This document shows, piece by piece, positions 16,972 to 24,639 of a stretch of DNA of 64,000 nt (positions within the stretch are counted from its first letter, which is position 1; each line of letters begins with the position of its first letter). This DNA comes from Actinomadura luzonensis (GTDB lineage Bacteria > Actinomycetota > Actinomycetes > Streptosporangiales > Streptosporangiaceae): assembly GCF_022664455.2 (NCBI RefSeq), contig NZ_JAKRKC020000002.1, positions 2,356,001 to 2,420,000 of the forward strand, given 5' to 3'. Below the pieces are notes generated by a model that was not told the origin of the DNA, ran no database searches, and saw only the letters and a program-made list of their open reading frames with translations. Both the position numbers and the translations under genes were made by a program.

Positions 16972-17691
16972 CTAGCAGCAGAGACGGACGTGCTGCTCGG
17001 CGTCGGCGCGGGCGACCTCGACCACCTCGCGCATGGCCTCCTCGGCCTTGCGGTGGTGGCGGCGCCTGATGGCCACCGCGACGCGCTCGTGCCCGGGCAG
17101 CGTTTCCTTGTTGTGCGCGACCGAGCGGGTGTGCACCTGGCGCACGGACCGCAGGGCGATGCTGATCATGTCGTAGACGTAGAGGAGGAGGTCGTTGTCC
17201 GCGGCGGCGAAGATCGCCTGGTGGAAGGCCAGGTCGGCCTCGATGAACGGCTCGGGGTCGTCGGCGGTGGCGTAGAGCGCGGCCAGGGCCTCGTCGATGC
17301 GCCGCACCGCCTCGGCGTCGGCCCGCTCGGCGGCCACCCGCGCCGCGCCCGGCTCCAGCGCCACGCGCAGGTCGGCCAGCACCCGGATGTCGTCCGGGCG
17401 CGGCTCCGGCTCGAAGCGCCAGCTCAGGACGTCGGCGTCGAGCAGGTTCCAGGAGGCGCGCGGGCGCACGATCGTGCCCGCGCTCCGCCGGGTCTCCAGC
17501 AGCCCCTTGCCGGCCAGCACCTTCACGCCCTCACGGACCGCCGAGCGGCCCACGCCGAGCTCGCCGACGAGGTCCTCCTCGATGGGGATGGACGTGCCGG
17601 GAGCCAGCTCGCCGCCCACGATGCGGGTGCCGAGCGCGTGCGCCACCTGGACGTGCCGGGCGGCCTGGGGATCGGTTGCCACGCACGGCAC
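16972..17691 (-). CDS. FadR-subfamily GntR regulator (FCD domain)
   Basis: 239-residue regulator with an N-terminal winged helix (IEEDLVGELGVGRSAVREGV, residues 37-56) and an all-helical FCD ligand domain from about residue 90, including the metal-type Asp/His positions in EADLAFHQAI. It heads the minus-strand operon and faces an SDR gene. Two 15-bp palindromes lie 31-66 bp upstream. A -10-like TAACGT overlaps the annotated GTG start (17691), so GTG at 17682 may be the real, leaderless start. Confidence 0.87.
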   Translation of the reverse strand: MPCVATDPQAARHVQVAHALGTRIVGGELAPGTSIPIEEDLVGELGVGRSAVREGVKVLAGKGLLETRRSAGTIVRPRASWNLLDADVLSWRFEPEPRPDDIRVLADLRVALEPGAARVAAERADAEAVRRIDEALAALYATADDPEPFIEADLAFHQAIFAAADNDLLLYVYDMISIALRSVRQVHTRSVAHNKETLPGHERVAVAIRRRHHRKAEEAMREVVEVARADAEQHVRLCC

Positions 17692-17721
17692 GTTAGCCGT
17701 CCCACGCCGAATTTCCTAGCC

Positions 17722-17757
17722 TTTCATCAGATGAAGTTCCGATTTCATCGGATGAAA
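17722..17757. promoter_or_regulatory. Tandem FadR-type operators
   Basis: TTTCATCAGATGAAG (17722-17736, one mismatch between arms) and TTTCATCGGATGAAA (17743-17757, perfect) are 7+1+7 palindromes whose centres are 21 bp apart, two helical turns. They sit in the divergent promoter between the FadR-type gene and the SDR at 17888. Confidence 0.75.
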
Positions 17758-17887
17758 GGGGGTGCGGGTGTACGCGGGCCGGGGCGGCGTACCGCGGCGG
17801 GCGTAGCCGGGCCGCCTTCCCGCGCCCGATGACCGCCGCCCGTCCCTGAGGCACGGTGGAGTCCTGACCACCGGAAGGGGACAAGCC

Positions 17888-18640
17888 ATGGAATATCCGG
17901 ATCTGCGGGGCAAGGTCGCGCTGGTCACCGGCGGCTCGCGCGGCATCGGTCTCGGCACCGCCCGCGTCCTGGCCGGGCAGGGCATGCGCGTGGCCGTCAA
18001 CGGCCGCGACCCCGCCGCCCTCGCCGCCGCCGTCAAGGAGCTCGGGGACGGCGCGATCGGCGTGTCCGCCGACGGCACCGACTTCGCCGCCGTCGAGGCC
18101 ATGCGCGCCGAGGTCGAGCGGCGGCTCGGCCCGGTGGACGTGCTGGCGGCCTTCGCCGGGGGCGGCACCGGCCGGCCCGTGCCGCTCGACCGGCTCGGCG
18201 AGGACGACTGGCACGCCACCCTGGACGCCAACCTCACCTCGACGTTCCTCGTGCTCAAGAGCCTCCTGCCGGGCATGCGCGAGCGCCGCGCCGGCTCGAT
18301 CGTCACCATGGCGTCGCTGGCCGCCCGCGTGCCGACCGGCGCCTCCGTCGCCTACACGGCCGCCAAGGCCGGCGTGATCGCGCTGACCCGGCAGCTCGCG
18401 CACGAGCTCGGCCCGCTCGGCGTCCGGGTCAACTGCGTGTCGCCGTCCACGGTCATGACCGAGCGGCTGGCCGGGCGGATGCCGGAGGAGCAGGAGCGGC
18501 GGCTGGTGGCCGAGCACCCGCTCGGGCGGCTCGGCACGCCGCTCGACGTGGCCAACGTGACCGCCTTCCTCGCCTCGGACGCCTCGTCCTGGCTGACCGG
18601 GCTCACCATCGACGTCGCGGGCGGCAAGTGGATGCCCTGA
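17888..18640 (+). CDS. SDR-family oxidoreductase
   Basis: 250-residue short-chain dehydrogenase. Cofactor loop VTGGSRGIGLG, NGRD after strand 2 (Arg, favouring NADPH), catalytic Ser in VTMASLAA, and Tyr-x3-Lys in VAYTAAKAG. A conserved VNCVSPSTVMTE segment follows. It resembles 3-oxoacyl reductase-like SDRs, but sugar or alcohol substrates are equally possible. The ATG at 17888 follows GGAAGGGGA. It is divergent from the FadR-type regulator with two shared operators, so it belongs to the same regulated catabolic unit. Confidence 0.85.
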   Translation: MEYPDLRGKVALVTGGSRGIGLGTARVLAGQGMRVAVNGRDPAALAAAVKELGDGAIGVSADGTDFAAVEAMRAEVERRLGPVDVLAAFAGGGTGRPVPLDRLGEDDWHATLDANLTSTFLVLKSLLPGMRERRAGSIVTMASLAARVPTGASVAYTAAKAGVIALTRQLAHELGPLGVRVNCVSPSTVMTERLAGRMPEEQERRLVAEHPLGRLGTPLDVANVTAFLASDASSWLTGLTIDVAGGKWMP

Positions 18641-18647
18641 CCCCGGG

Positions 18648-18661
18648 ATGACCAAGGTCCC
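18648..18661. promoter_or_regulatory. Weak DosR/OsdR-like box upstream of doxX
   Basis: ATGACCAAGGTCCC matches 10 of 14 positions of the DosR core GGGACTWWAGTCCC, 122 bp before the DoxX start. It is the weakest of four such sites. Confidence 0.3.
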
Positions 18662-18782
18662 TGGCGAAGGTCCTCCGGGGACGGGCCCTAGTGCTCTGCG
18701 ATCCGGACGGCGAAGACGATGTCATGGAGGTGTCAAAGAAACGCTCGGAAACAGCCGGAACGCCCCCCAAGAGGAGCCCACG

Positions 18783-19310
18783 ATGGCCACCACATACCGC
18801 CACCAGCACGCCGTCCACGCCGAGACCGCCGACGCCAGGAACCCCGTCGAGTACGTCTGGGCCGCCGCCCGGATCGCGATCGGCTGGATCTTCCTGTGGG
18901 CCTTCCTCGACAAGACCTTCGGCTGGGGCTTCGCGACCCCCGCCGCCAAGTCCTGGATCAACGGCGGCAGCCCCACCACCGGCTTCCTCAAGGGCACCGG
19001 CGAGAACGCGCTCGGCGGCTTCTTCAGCTCGCTCGCCGGGCAGGCCTGGGTGGACTGGCTGTTCATGCTCGGCCTCGCCGGCATCGGCCTCGCGCTCGTC
19101 CTCGGCGTCGGCACCCGGATCGCCGCGCTCGCCGGCACCGCGATGCTGGTCCTCATGTGGGCGGCCGAGCTGCCCCTGGCCAACAACCCCTTCCTGGACG
19201 AGCACCTCATCTACTCGATCGTGCTCATCGGCCTGGCCCTGGCCGACGCCGGCGCCACCTTCGGGCTCGGCAACCTGCCCGTCGTCCGCGACCGCGCCTG
19301 GCTCAAGTGA
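18783..19310 (+). CDS. DoxX-family membrane protein
   Basis: 175-residue protein with four hydrophobic helices (about residues 22-40, 85-108, 113-132, 145-163) and DoxX-like features: ARIAIGWIFLWAFLDKTFGWG at the start and LGVGTRIAALAGTAMLVLMW in the middle. DoxX-like proteins are tied to redox or thiosulfate functions and, in mycobacteria, to a membrane oxidoreductase complex. ATG at 18783 follows GAGGAG; an upstream ATG at 18648 would sit within a candidate regulatory box. It ends at a shared hairpin. Confidence 0.82.
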   Translation: MATTYRHQHAVHAETADARNPVEYVWAAARIAIGWIFLWAFLDKTFGWGFATPAAKSWINGGSPTTGFLKGTGENALGGFFSSLAGQAWVDWLFMLGLAGIGLALVLGVGTRIAALAGTAMLVLMWAAELPLANNPFLDEHLIYSIVLIGLALADAGATFGLGNLPVVRDRAWLK

Positions 19311-19322
19311 CCCGGTCCCCCC

Positions 19323-19352
19323 GATGCCCGGCCCCGGGAGGGGCCGGGCATC
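19323..19352. terminator. Bidirectional hairpin terminator
   Basis: A perfect 13-bp stem (GATGCCCGGCCCC and its complement) with a GGGA loop lies between the convergent doxX and RaiA-like genes. No T tract, as is common in high-GC actinobacteria. Confidence 0.7.
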
Positions 19353-19359
19353 GACGTGT

Positions 19360-19710
19360 TCAAGCCGCCGGGCGGCGGCGTTTACGAAGGTTCTCCCAGT
19401 CCCGGGTGGTCTCCAGCAGCCGCTCCCGCAGCCGGTCACCGAGCAGGTGGACGGCCGCGCGGGTGGAGGCCGCGGCGGCCCGGGCCCTGATCAGCCGTCC
19501 CTGGACGTCCAGGACGGCCTCCGCCGTGCGCTCCTCCAGGCGGCCGGGCGCGGCGGCGAGAGTGACCCTCGCGGCGAGCACGGGCTCGTGCGCGAGCCGG
19601 GACAGCGCGGCGACGGTCTCCCTGGCGCGCCGGACGTCCCCGGGCCTGATCCCGCCGCGGATCCTGACCTGGACGTCGGCGGGGTTCAGGGCGATGGACC
19701 TGTGCCTCAT
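19360..19710 (-). CDS. RaiA/HPF-like ribosome-associated protein
   Basis: 116-residue protein resembling the single-domain ribosome hibernation factor fold: VQVRIRGGIRPGDVRRARETV, then EPVLAARVTLAA, VLDVQGRLIRARA and LGDRLRERLL. The pattern is like mycobacterial dormancy-associated Rv0079-type proteins, which act on ribosomes and translation. Start chosen at 19710 with AAGGTG upstream. Two DosR-like boxes lie 68-104 bp upstream, and a PNPOx-like gene precedes it, as at the Rv0079-Rv0080 locus. Assignment by pattern, not alignment. Confidence 0.7.
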   Translation of the reverse strand: MRHRSIALNPADVQVRIRGGIRPGDVRRARETVAALSRLAHEPVLAARVTLAAAPGRLEERTAEAVLDVQGRLIRARAAAASTRAAVHLLGDRLRERLLETTRDWENLRKRRRPAA

Positions 19711-19777
19711 GCCTGAGCACCTTCTTCGCGTTGCGAATGGTGCTACCACACTCTGACCAGTGACGACGGGGCGGCCA

Positions 19778-19814
19778 GGGACCTACGTCCCGCCCGCGGC
19801 GGGACCTTGGGCCC
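19778..19814. promoter_or_regulatory. Pair of DosR/OsdR-like boxes
   Basis: GGGACCTACGTCCC (19778-19791, 12 of 14 matches to GGGACTWWAGTCCC) and GGGACCTTGGGCCC (19801-19814, 11 of 14), centres 23 bp apart, upstream of the RaiA/HPF-like gene. Confidence 0.6.
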
Positions 19815-19828
19815 GGCGTCGCGGCCGG

Positions 19829-20251
19829 TCAGGAGGCGGCGTCCACCGGCACCAGCTCGAAGCCGTTGACGAACTCCGGCCGGATGCGGATGACCTGGTC
19901 CATGCCGCCCTGCACCCACGGGTGCAGCAGCTCCTTGAACCGCGCGACCTCCTCGGGGTCCTCCACCAGGCGGGCCACGCCGGTGACGATGACGCTCCAG
20001 CCGAGCCGCTCGTACGGGTCCAGCTCGTCGGCCTCGAACGCGACCACGGCGGCGGCGGGCGCCACCTCCCTGCTCAGGACCGTGCCGGGGTTGCTGCGGA
20101 TGACGACCTGCCCGTCCACCACGAGGTGGTTCACCGGCCGCACCGCGGGGAGCGCGTGCCGGGTGAAGACGACCCGGCCGAAGGGGACGCTCGCCAGCCG
20201 CCGCAGGGCCTCGGTCTCGGACAGTTCCTTCAGGTCTCGGGACGCCGTCAT
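19829..20251 (-). CDS. Pyridoxamine 5'-phosphate oxidase-like flavin/F420-fold protein
   Basis: 140-residue split-barrel protein. The N-terminal half has LASVPFGRVVFTRHALPAVR and VNHLVVDGQVVIRS, the C-terminal half WSVIVTGVARLVEDPEEV, typical of small PNPOx-like proteins that bind FMN, heme or F420. Not the biosynthetic PdxH. It is the likely first gene of a unit with the RaiA-like gene 118 bp downstream; a DosR-like box lies 66 bp before its start. Confidence 0.8.
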   Translation of the reverse strand: MTASRDLKELSETEALRRLASVPFGRVVFTRHALPAVRPVNHLVVDGQVVIRSNPGTVLSREVAPAAAVVAFEADELDPYERLGWSVIVTGVARLVEDPEEVARFKELLHPWVQGGMDQVIRIRPEFVNGFELVPVDAAS

Positions 20252-20316
20252 CCGGAACCGCCCATCAGGTTACACATCACCCAGCCATCGTGCCGGGCCG
20301 CGCATGCGGGCAGGTA

Positions 20317-20330
20317 GGGACCAAAGACCC
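20317..20330. promoter_or_regulatory. DosR/OsdR-like box upstream of PNPOx-like gene
   Basis: GGGACCAAAGACCC matches 12 of 14 positions of the DosR core, with flanking TA extending the symmetry (TA...TA). It lies 66 bp upstream of the minus-strand start at 20251. Confidence 0.6.
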
Positions 20331-20579
20331 TAGTTCGCCCGCGGAAGCCGCGCCCCCGCGGCCGTGGCGGCACCGCTGACGCGAGTGGCGGGAGTGGCCG
20401 CATTCGCCTGGCGCGGGGCATGAGCTGGATCACTTTGCCGGCCCCCGAATGATGTCCGGATTCTGTGACATACGCCTTGTCCGGACGCTGTTTGCCGCAG
20501 GTAAATAGCCGACGTCCCCGCAGGTCGGAGGCGGTTTCGGGGGGCGTGCTATGGGCCGTCACGATCTATTGTGAGTGAT

Positions 20580-20613
20580 CTGACTGTTATGTGGGGCGGT
20601 TTCTGACTGTTAT
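20580..20613. promoter_or_regulatory. Direct repeat upstream of peptide ABC operon
   Basis: CTGACTGTTAT occurs at 20580-20590 and 20603-20613, 23 bp apart, in an unusually AT-rich stretch 133 bp before the permease start. Possible activator or repressor site. Confidence 0.4.
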
Positions 20614-20745
20614 ATTTTTGGCCATATTCTGCGCCTTGATCGCCGTTCCCCGGGTCAGTGGGATTTCCCGATGGGGGGCGGCTTTACGTTGCGGAGGCGC
20701 CTCTCCACCCCGAGGTGTGCCTCCGGTCAGCGCGAACGGAGAGTG

Positions 20746-21723
20746 ATGGGCAAGTACCTGCTTCGCAGGTTGGCAATAAATGTGGTCCTGGTCGCCGTCG
20801 CGGCCAGCCTCGCGTACATGCTCGCCGCCAGCACCATGAGCCCGCGGGCCGCGTACCAGGGCCGCCAGCCTCCGATCCCCGAAGCGACGATCGACGCCAC
20901 GCTCAACGCCTACAACCTCAACGACAAGACCCCCGTGCTCCAGCGCTACGCGACCTGGGCCTCGGGCGTCCTGCACGGCGACTTCGGCAGGACGTGGAAC
21001 GGCGGCTCCGTCAACGACGAGATGGGCCGGCGGATCTTCGTCAGCCTCCGGCTGCTGCTCATCGGCACGCTGGTCGGGTTCGCGGTGGGCGTGGGGCTGG
21101 GGGCCGTCTCGGCGGTGCGGCAGTACCGGTTCACCGACCGGTTAATCGGCGTCTCCTCCTTCGTGATCATGGCCATCCCCGTCTTCGTGCTGGCCACGCT
21201 GCTGGCGATCGGGACGTACAACCTCAACCGCGGCCTCGGGTTCACGCTCATCGAGTACACCGGCGAGTACAACCCGCGGCTGTCCGGCTGGGACCAGTTC
21301 GTCAACCGGCTGAACCACCTGATCCTGCCCACGATCTCGCTCAGCCTCGGCTCGATCGCCTTCTACAGCCGCATCCAGCGCAACATGATGCTCGACGTGC
21401 TCGGCCAGGACTTCGTCCGCACCGCGATGGCCAAGGGCCTGCGCCGCCGGACCGCGCTGACCAAGCACGCCCTGCGCACCGCGCTGATCCCGTCCGCCAC
21501 GTACTTCGCCTTCGCGTTCGGAACCATGTTCACCGGAGCCACCTTCACCGAGAAGATCTTCGCCTGGCACGGCATGGGCGCCTGGCTGGTCGACTCGATC
21601 AACGCCAACGACGTCAACTCCGTCGCCGCGGTGACCTTCTTCACCGCCGTCTGCGTGCTGTTCGCCGCCTTCCTGTCGGACGTGCTGGTGGCGGCGCTCG
21701 ACCCGAGGGTGCGGGTGAGCTGA
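20746..21723 (+). CDS. Peptide/opine ABC transporter permease (DppB type)
   Basis: 325-residue inner-membrane permease with six hydrophobic segments. The N-terminal LLRRLAINVVLVAVAASLAY and the EAA-type loop DFVRTAMAKGLRRRTALTKHALR near residue 225 are typical of DppB/OppB. The C-terminus ends ALDPRVRVS. The frame is open further upstream, but ATG at 20746 follows ACGGAGAG and gives the usual cytoplasmic start MGKYLLRR. First gene of a four-gene operon. Confidence 0.9.
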   Translation: MGKYLLRRLAINVVLVAVAASLAYMLAASTMSPRAAYQGRQPPIPEATIDATLNAYNLNDKTPVLQRYATWASGVLHGDFGRTWNGGSVNDEMGRRIFVSLRLLLIGTLVGFAVGVGLGAVSAVRQYRFTDRLIGVSSFVIMAIPVFVLATLLAIGTYNLNRGLGFTLIEYTGEYNPRLSGWDQFVNRLNHLILPTISLSLGSIAFYSRIQRNMMLDVLGQDFVRTAMAKGLRRRTALTKHALRTALIPSATYFAFAFGTMFTGATFTEKIFAWHGMGAWLVDSINANDVNSVAAVTFFTAVCVLFAAFLSDVLVAALDPRVRVS

Positions 21724-21724
21724 G

Positions 21725-22567
21725 ATGCGTTCCAAGGTCGTCCTGCGGCGCCTGATGCGCAACCGGCAGGCCCGCTACGGTTTCATCGCGCTGTTCCTGC
21801 TCGTGGCGCTGGCCTACGTCGGGCCGTACTTCGGCGCCTACGACTGGACGGAGAAGGACTTCCTGGCCTTCCTGTCACCGCCGGACGCCGACCACTGGTG
21901 GGGCACCACCTCGATCGGCCAGGACATGTTCGCGATCACGCTGCGCGGCATGCAGAAGTCGATCGTGATCGGCCTGCTGGTCGCGCTGATCTCGACCGGG
22001 CTGGCGGCGGTGGTCGGCGCGTTCGCCGGATATTTCGGCGGATGGGTGGACAGGATCCTCATGTGGGGCGTGGACCTGCTCCTCGTCCTGCCCAGCTTCC
22101 TCATCATCGCCATCATCTCGCCGCGCCTGAAGGCCGGCTCCTCCTGGCTGTGGTTCGTGGTGCTGCTGGCCGCGTTCTCCTGGATGGTCACCTCCCGGGT
22201 GGTCCGCAGCATGACGATCTCGCTGCGCGAGCGCGAGTACGTGCAGGCCGCCGTCTACATGGGCATCCCGCGCTGGAAGATCATCTTCCGGCACATCGTG
22301 CCCAACCTGTCCTCCCTGCTGATCATCGACGCGACGCTCAACGTCTCGGCGGCGATCATCGGTGAGGCGGCGCTGTCCTTCTTCGGCTTCGGCATCCAGC
22401 CGCCGGACGTCTCGCTCGGCACGCTGATCGCCACCGGCTCGGGCAACGCCACCGGCTACCCCTGGCTGTTCGCCTTCCCCGCGGGCCTGCTGGTGCTGCT
22501 CGTGCTCAGCGTGAACCTCATCGGCGACGGCCTGCGCGACGCCCTCGACCCCGGGAGCAACACGTGA
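21725..22567 (+). CDS. Peptide/opine ABC transporter permease (DppC type)
   Basis: 280-residue second permease subunit. N-terminal helix (GFIALFLLVALAYVGPYFG), then TTSIGQDMFAITLRGMQKSI typical of DppC, and the EAA loop YVQAAVYMGIPRWKIIFRHI near residue 175. One base separates it from the first permease gene, and its stop overlaps the GTG of the ATPase gene (GTGA). Confidence 0.9.
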   Translation: MRSKVVLRRLMRNRQARYGFIALFLLVALAYVGPYFGAYDWTEKDFLAFLSPPDADHWWGTTSIGQDMFAITLRGMQKSIVIGLLVALISTGLAAVVGAFAGYFGGWVDRILMWGVDLLLVLPSFLIIAIISPRLKAGSSWLWFVVLLAAFSWMVTSRVVRSMTISLREREYVQAAVYMGIPRWKIIFRHIVPNLSSLLIIDATLNVSAAIIGEAALSFFGFGIQPPDVSLGTLIATGSGNATGYPWLFAFPAGLLVLLVLSVNLIGDGLRDALDPGSNT

Positions 22568-24639
22568 GCATCTTGGAGGTCAAGGACCTCACCGTCACCT
22601 TCCCCGGCGGCGTCCAGGCCGTGCGCGGGGTGTCGTACGAGGTCGAGCGCGGCGAGGTGCTCGGCATCGTCGGCGAGTCCGGCTCCGGCAAGTCGGTGAC
22701 CTCGCTCGCGGTCATGGGCCTGCTGCCGCCGAACGCCGTCGTCAGCGGCTCGGTCAAGCTGCACGGCCGCGAGCTGCTCGGCATGGACGAGGACGAGCTG
22801 GTCAAGATCCGTGGCAAGGCCATCAGCATGATCTTCCAGGATCCGCTGTCGGCGTTCACGCCCGTCTACACCATCGGCGACCAGATCGCCGAGGCCGTGC
22901 GCATCCACCAGAAGATGGCCAAGGACAAGGCCGCCAAGCGCGCCGTCGAGCTGCTCGACCTGGTCGGCATCCCGCACCCGGACGTGCGCGCCAAGGCGTT
23001 CCCGCACGAGTTCTCCGGCGGCATGCGGCAGCGCGCGATGATCGCCATGGCCATCGCCAACGACCCCGACCTGCTCATCTGCGACGAGCCGACCACCGCG
23101 CTCGACGTCACCATCCAGGCCCAGGTGCTGGAGGTGCTGAAGACCGCGCAGCAGGAGACCGGCGCCGGCATCGTGATGATCACCCATGACCTGGGCGTCA
23201 TCGCCGGCATGGCCGACCGGGTGGTCGTCATGTACGCCGGCCGGCCGGTCGAGCAGGGGTCGGTGGACGACATCTACTACCGGCCGCGCATGCCGTACAC
23301 GATGGGCCTGCTCGCCTCGATCCCGCGCGTGGACGGCGAGGAGGGGCCGCTGGTGCCGATCGAGGGCAACCCGCCCTCGCCGTCGGCGCTGCCGCCCGGC
23401 TGCCCGTTCGCGCCGCGCTGCCCGATGCGGGTGGACATGTGCGACGACGAGGAGCCGCCGCTGGTCCCGTTCGGCGGCGGTCAGCGCAGCGTCGCCTGCA
23501 TCCGCTCGCACGAGATCGAGCACAAGGGCCTGACCGGCGCGGACGTCTTCCCCGTGCCGGTGATCCCGCCGAGCGACGTGGTCCGGGTGCCGCGCGCCGA
23601 GCGCCCCACGGTGCTCCAGCTCGACGACATGATCCGGCACTACCCGCTGATGAAGGGCGCGGTGTTCAAGCGCCGGGTCGGCACCGTCTACGCGGTGGAC
23701 GGCATCAGCTTCGACGTCGCCGAGGGCGAGACGCTGGCCCTGGTCGGCGAGTCCGGCTGCGGCAAGACCACCACGCTGCAGCAGATCATGCAGCTCGCGC
23801 CGCCGCAGGGCGGCCGGGTGGTGGTGCTCGGCAAGGACAGCGCGAAGATCGACCCGGCGGCCCGCCGGGCGCTGCGCCGCGACCTGCAGATCGTCTTCCA
23901 GGACCCGATGGCGGCGCTCGACCCGCGCATGCCGGTCCAGGACATCATCGCCGAGCCGCTGCGCGCCCACGGCCGCAAGGACGTGCGGGCCCGCGTCGCG
24001 GAGCTGCTGGAGCTGGTCGGGCTGTCGCCGGAGCACGCCGAGCGCTACCCGAGCCAGTTCTCCGGAGGCCAGCGCCAGCGCATCGGCATCGCCCGCGCGC
24101 TCGCGCTGGAGCCGAAACTGCTCGTCCTGGACGAGCCGGTCTCGGCCCTCGACGTCTCCATCCAGGCCGGTGTGATCAACCTGCTGGAGGAGCTGAAGAA
24201 CACGCTGGGGCTGTCGTACCTGTTCGTCGCCCACGACCTGGCCGTGGTCAGGCACCTGGCCGACCGGGTGGCCGTGATGTACCTCGGCAGGATCGCCGAG
24301 ATCGGCACGGTCGAGGAGGTCTACGACCATCCCGCGCACCCCTACACGCAGGCGCTGCTGTCGGCGATCCCGCTGCCGGACCCCGAGATGGAACGCACCC
24401 GGAAGCGGATCCTGCTCGAGGGCGACCTGCCCAGCCCGGCCGACCCGCCCACGGGTTGCCGGTTCCGCACCCGCTGCCCGAAGTTCGCCACGCAGCTCAG
24501 CGAGGCGGAGCGGCAGCGGTGCATAGATCAAGAGCCCTCGGTTGCCCGGCTCGCGAACGCCGTCGACCACGGCGCCGCCTGCCACTACGCGGAGGAGATC
24601 GAGGTCATCACGGCCTCGGACGATCAGGAGGAAAAGTGA
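22564..24639 (+). CDS. Fused peptide ABC transporter ATP-binding protein (DppD-DppF)
   Basis: 691-residue protein carrying two complete nucleotide-binding domains. Half 1: Walker A GESGSGKS near residue 38, FSGGMRQR, Walker B LLICDEPTTALD; it ends in a Cys-rich tail (GCPFAPRCPMRVDMC) of the type that binds an iron-sulfur cluster in dipeptide importers. Half 2 starts near residue 345: GESGCGKTT, FSGGQRQR, LLVLDEPVSALD and a second Cys motif (GCRFRTRCPKF). One chain thus supplies both ATPases of the importer. Confidence 0.92.
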   Translation: MSILEVKDLTVTFPGGVQAVRGVSYEVERGEVLGIVGESGSGKSVTSLAVMGLLPPNAVVSGSVKLHGRELLGMDEDELVKIRGKAISMIFQDPLSAFTPVYTIGDQIAEAVRIHQKMAKDKAAKRAVELLDLVGIPHPDVRAKAFPHEFSGGMRQRAMIAMAIANDPDLLICDEPTTALDVTIQAQVLEVLKTAQQETGAGIVMITHDLGVIAGMADRVVVMYAGRPVEQGSVDDIYYRPRMPYTMGLLASIPRVDGEEGPLVPIEGNPPSPSALPPGCPFAPRCPMRVDMCDDEEPPLVPFGGGQRSVACIRSHEIEHKGLTGADVFPVPVIPPSDVVRVPRAERPTVLQLDDMIRHYPLMKGAVFKRRVGTVYAVDGISFDVAEGETLALVGESGCGKTTTLQQIMQLAPPQGGRVVVLGKDSAKIDPAARRALRRDLQIVFQDPMAALDPRMPVQDIIAEPLRAHGRKDVRARVAELLELVGLSPEHAERYPSQFSGGQRQRIGIARALALEPKLLVLDEPVSALDVSIQAGVINLLEELKNTLGLSYLFVAHDLAVVRHLADRVAVMYLGRIAEIGTVEEVYDHPAHPYTQALLSAIPLPDPEMERTRKRILLEGDLPSPADPPTGCRFRTRCPKFATQLSEAERQRCIDQEPSVARLANAVDHGAACHYAEEIEVITASDDQEEK

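Larger units (their letters stand above)
20252..20745. other. Long intergenic region between dormancy-like and transporter loci
   Basis: 494 bp without a convincing gene. It holds a DosR-like box (20317-20330) on the left and an AT-rich stretch with an 11-bp direct repeat (20580-20613) on the right, in front of the ABC transporter operon. The middle has no clear motif. Confidence 0.6.

Noticed and set aside
20248..20562. 104-codon minus-strand ORF upstream of the PNPOx-like gene
   Set aside because: It covers the DosR-like box, has no ribosome site and lacks coding character; treated as intergenic.
22456..24585. 709-codon minus-strand open frame opposite the ATPase gene
   Set aside because: His/Asp/Arg-rich antisense reading of two recognisable ATPase domains; no ribosome site or homology-like motif.
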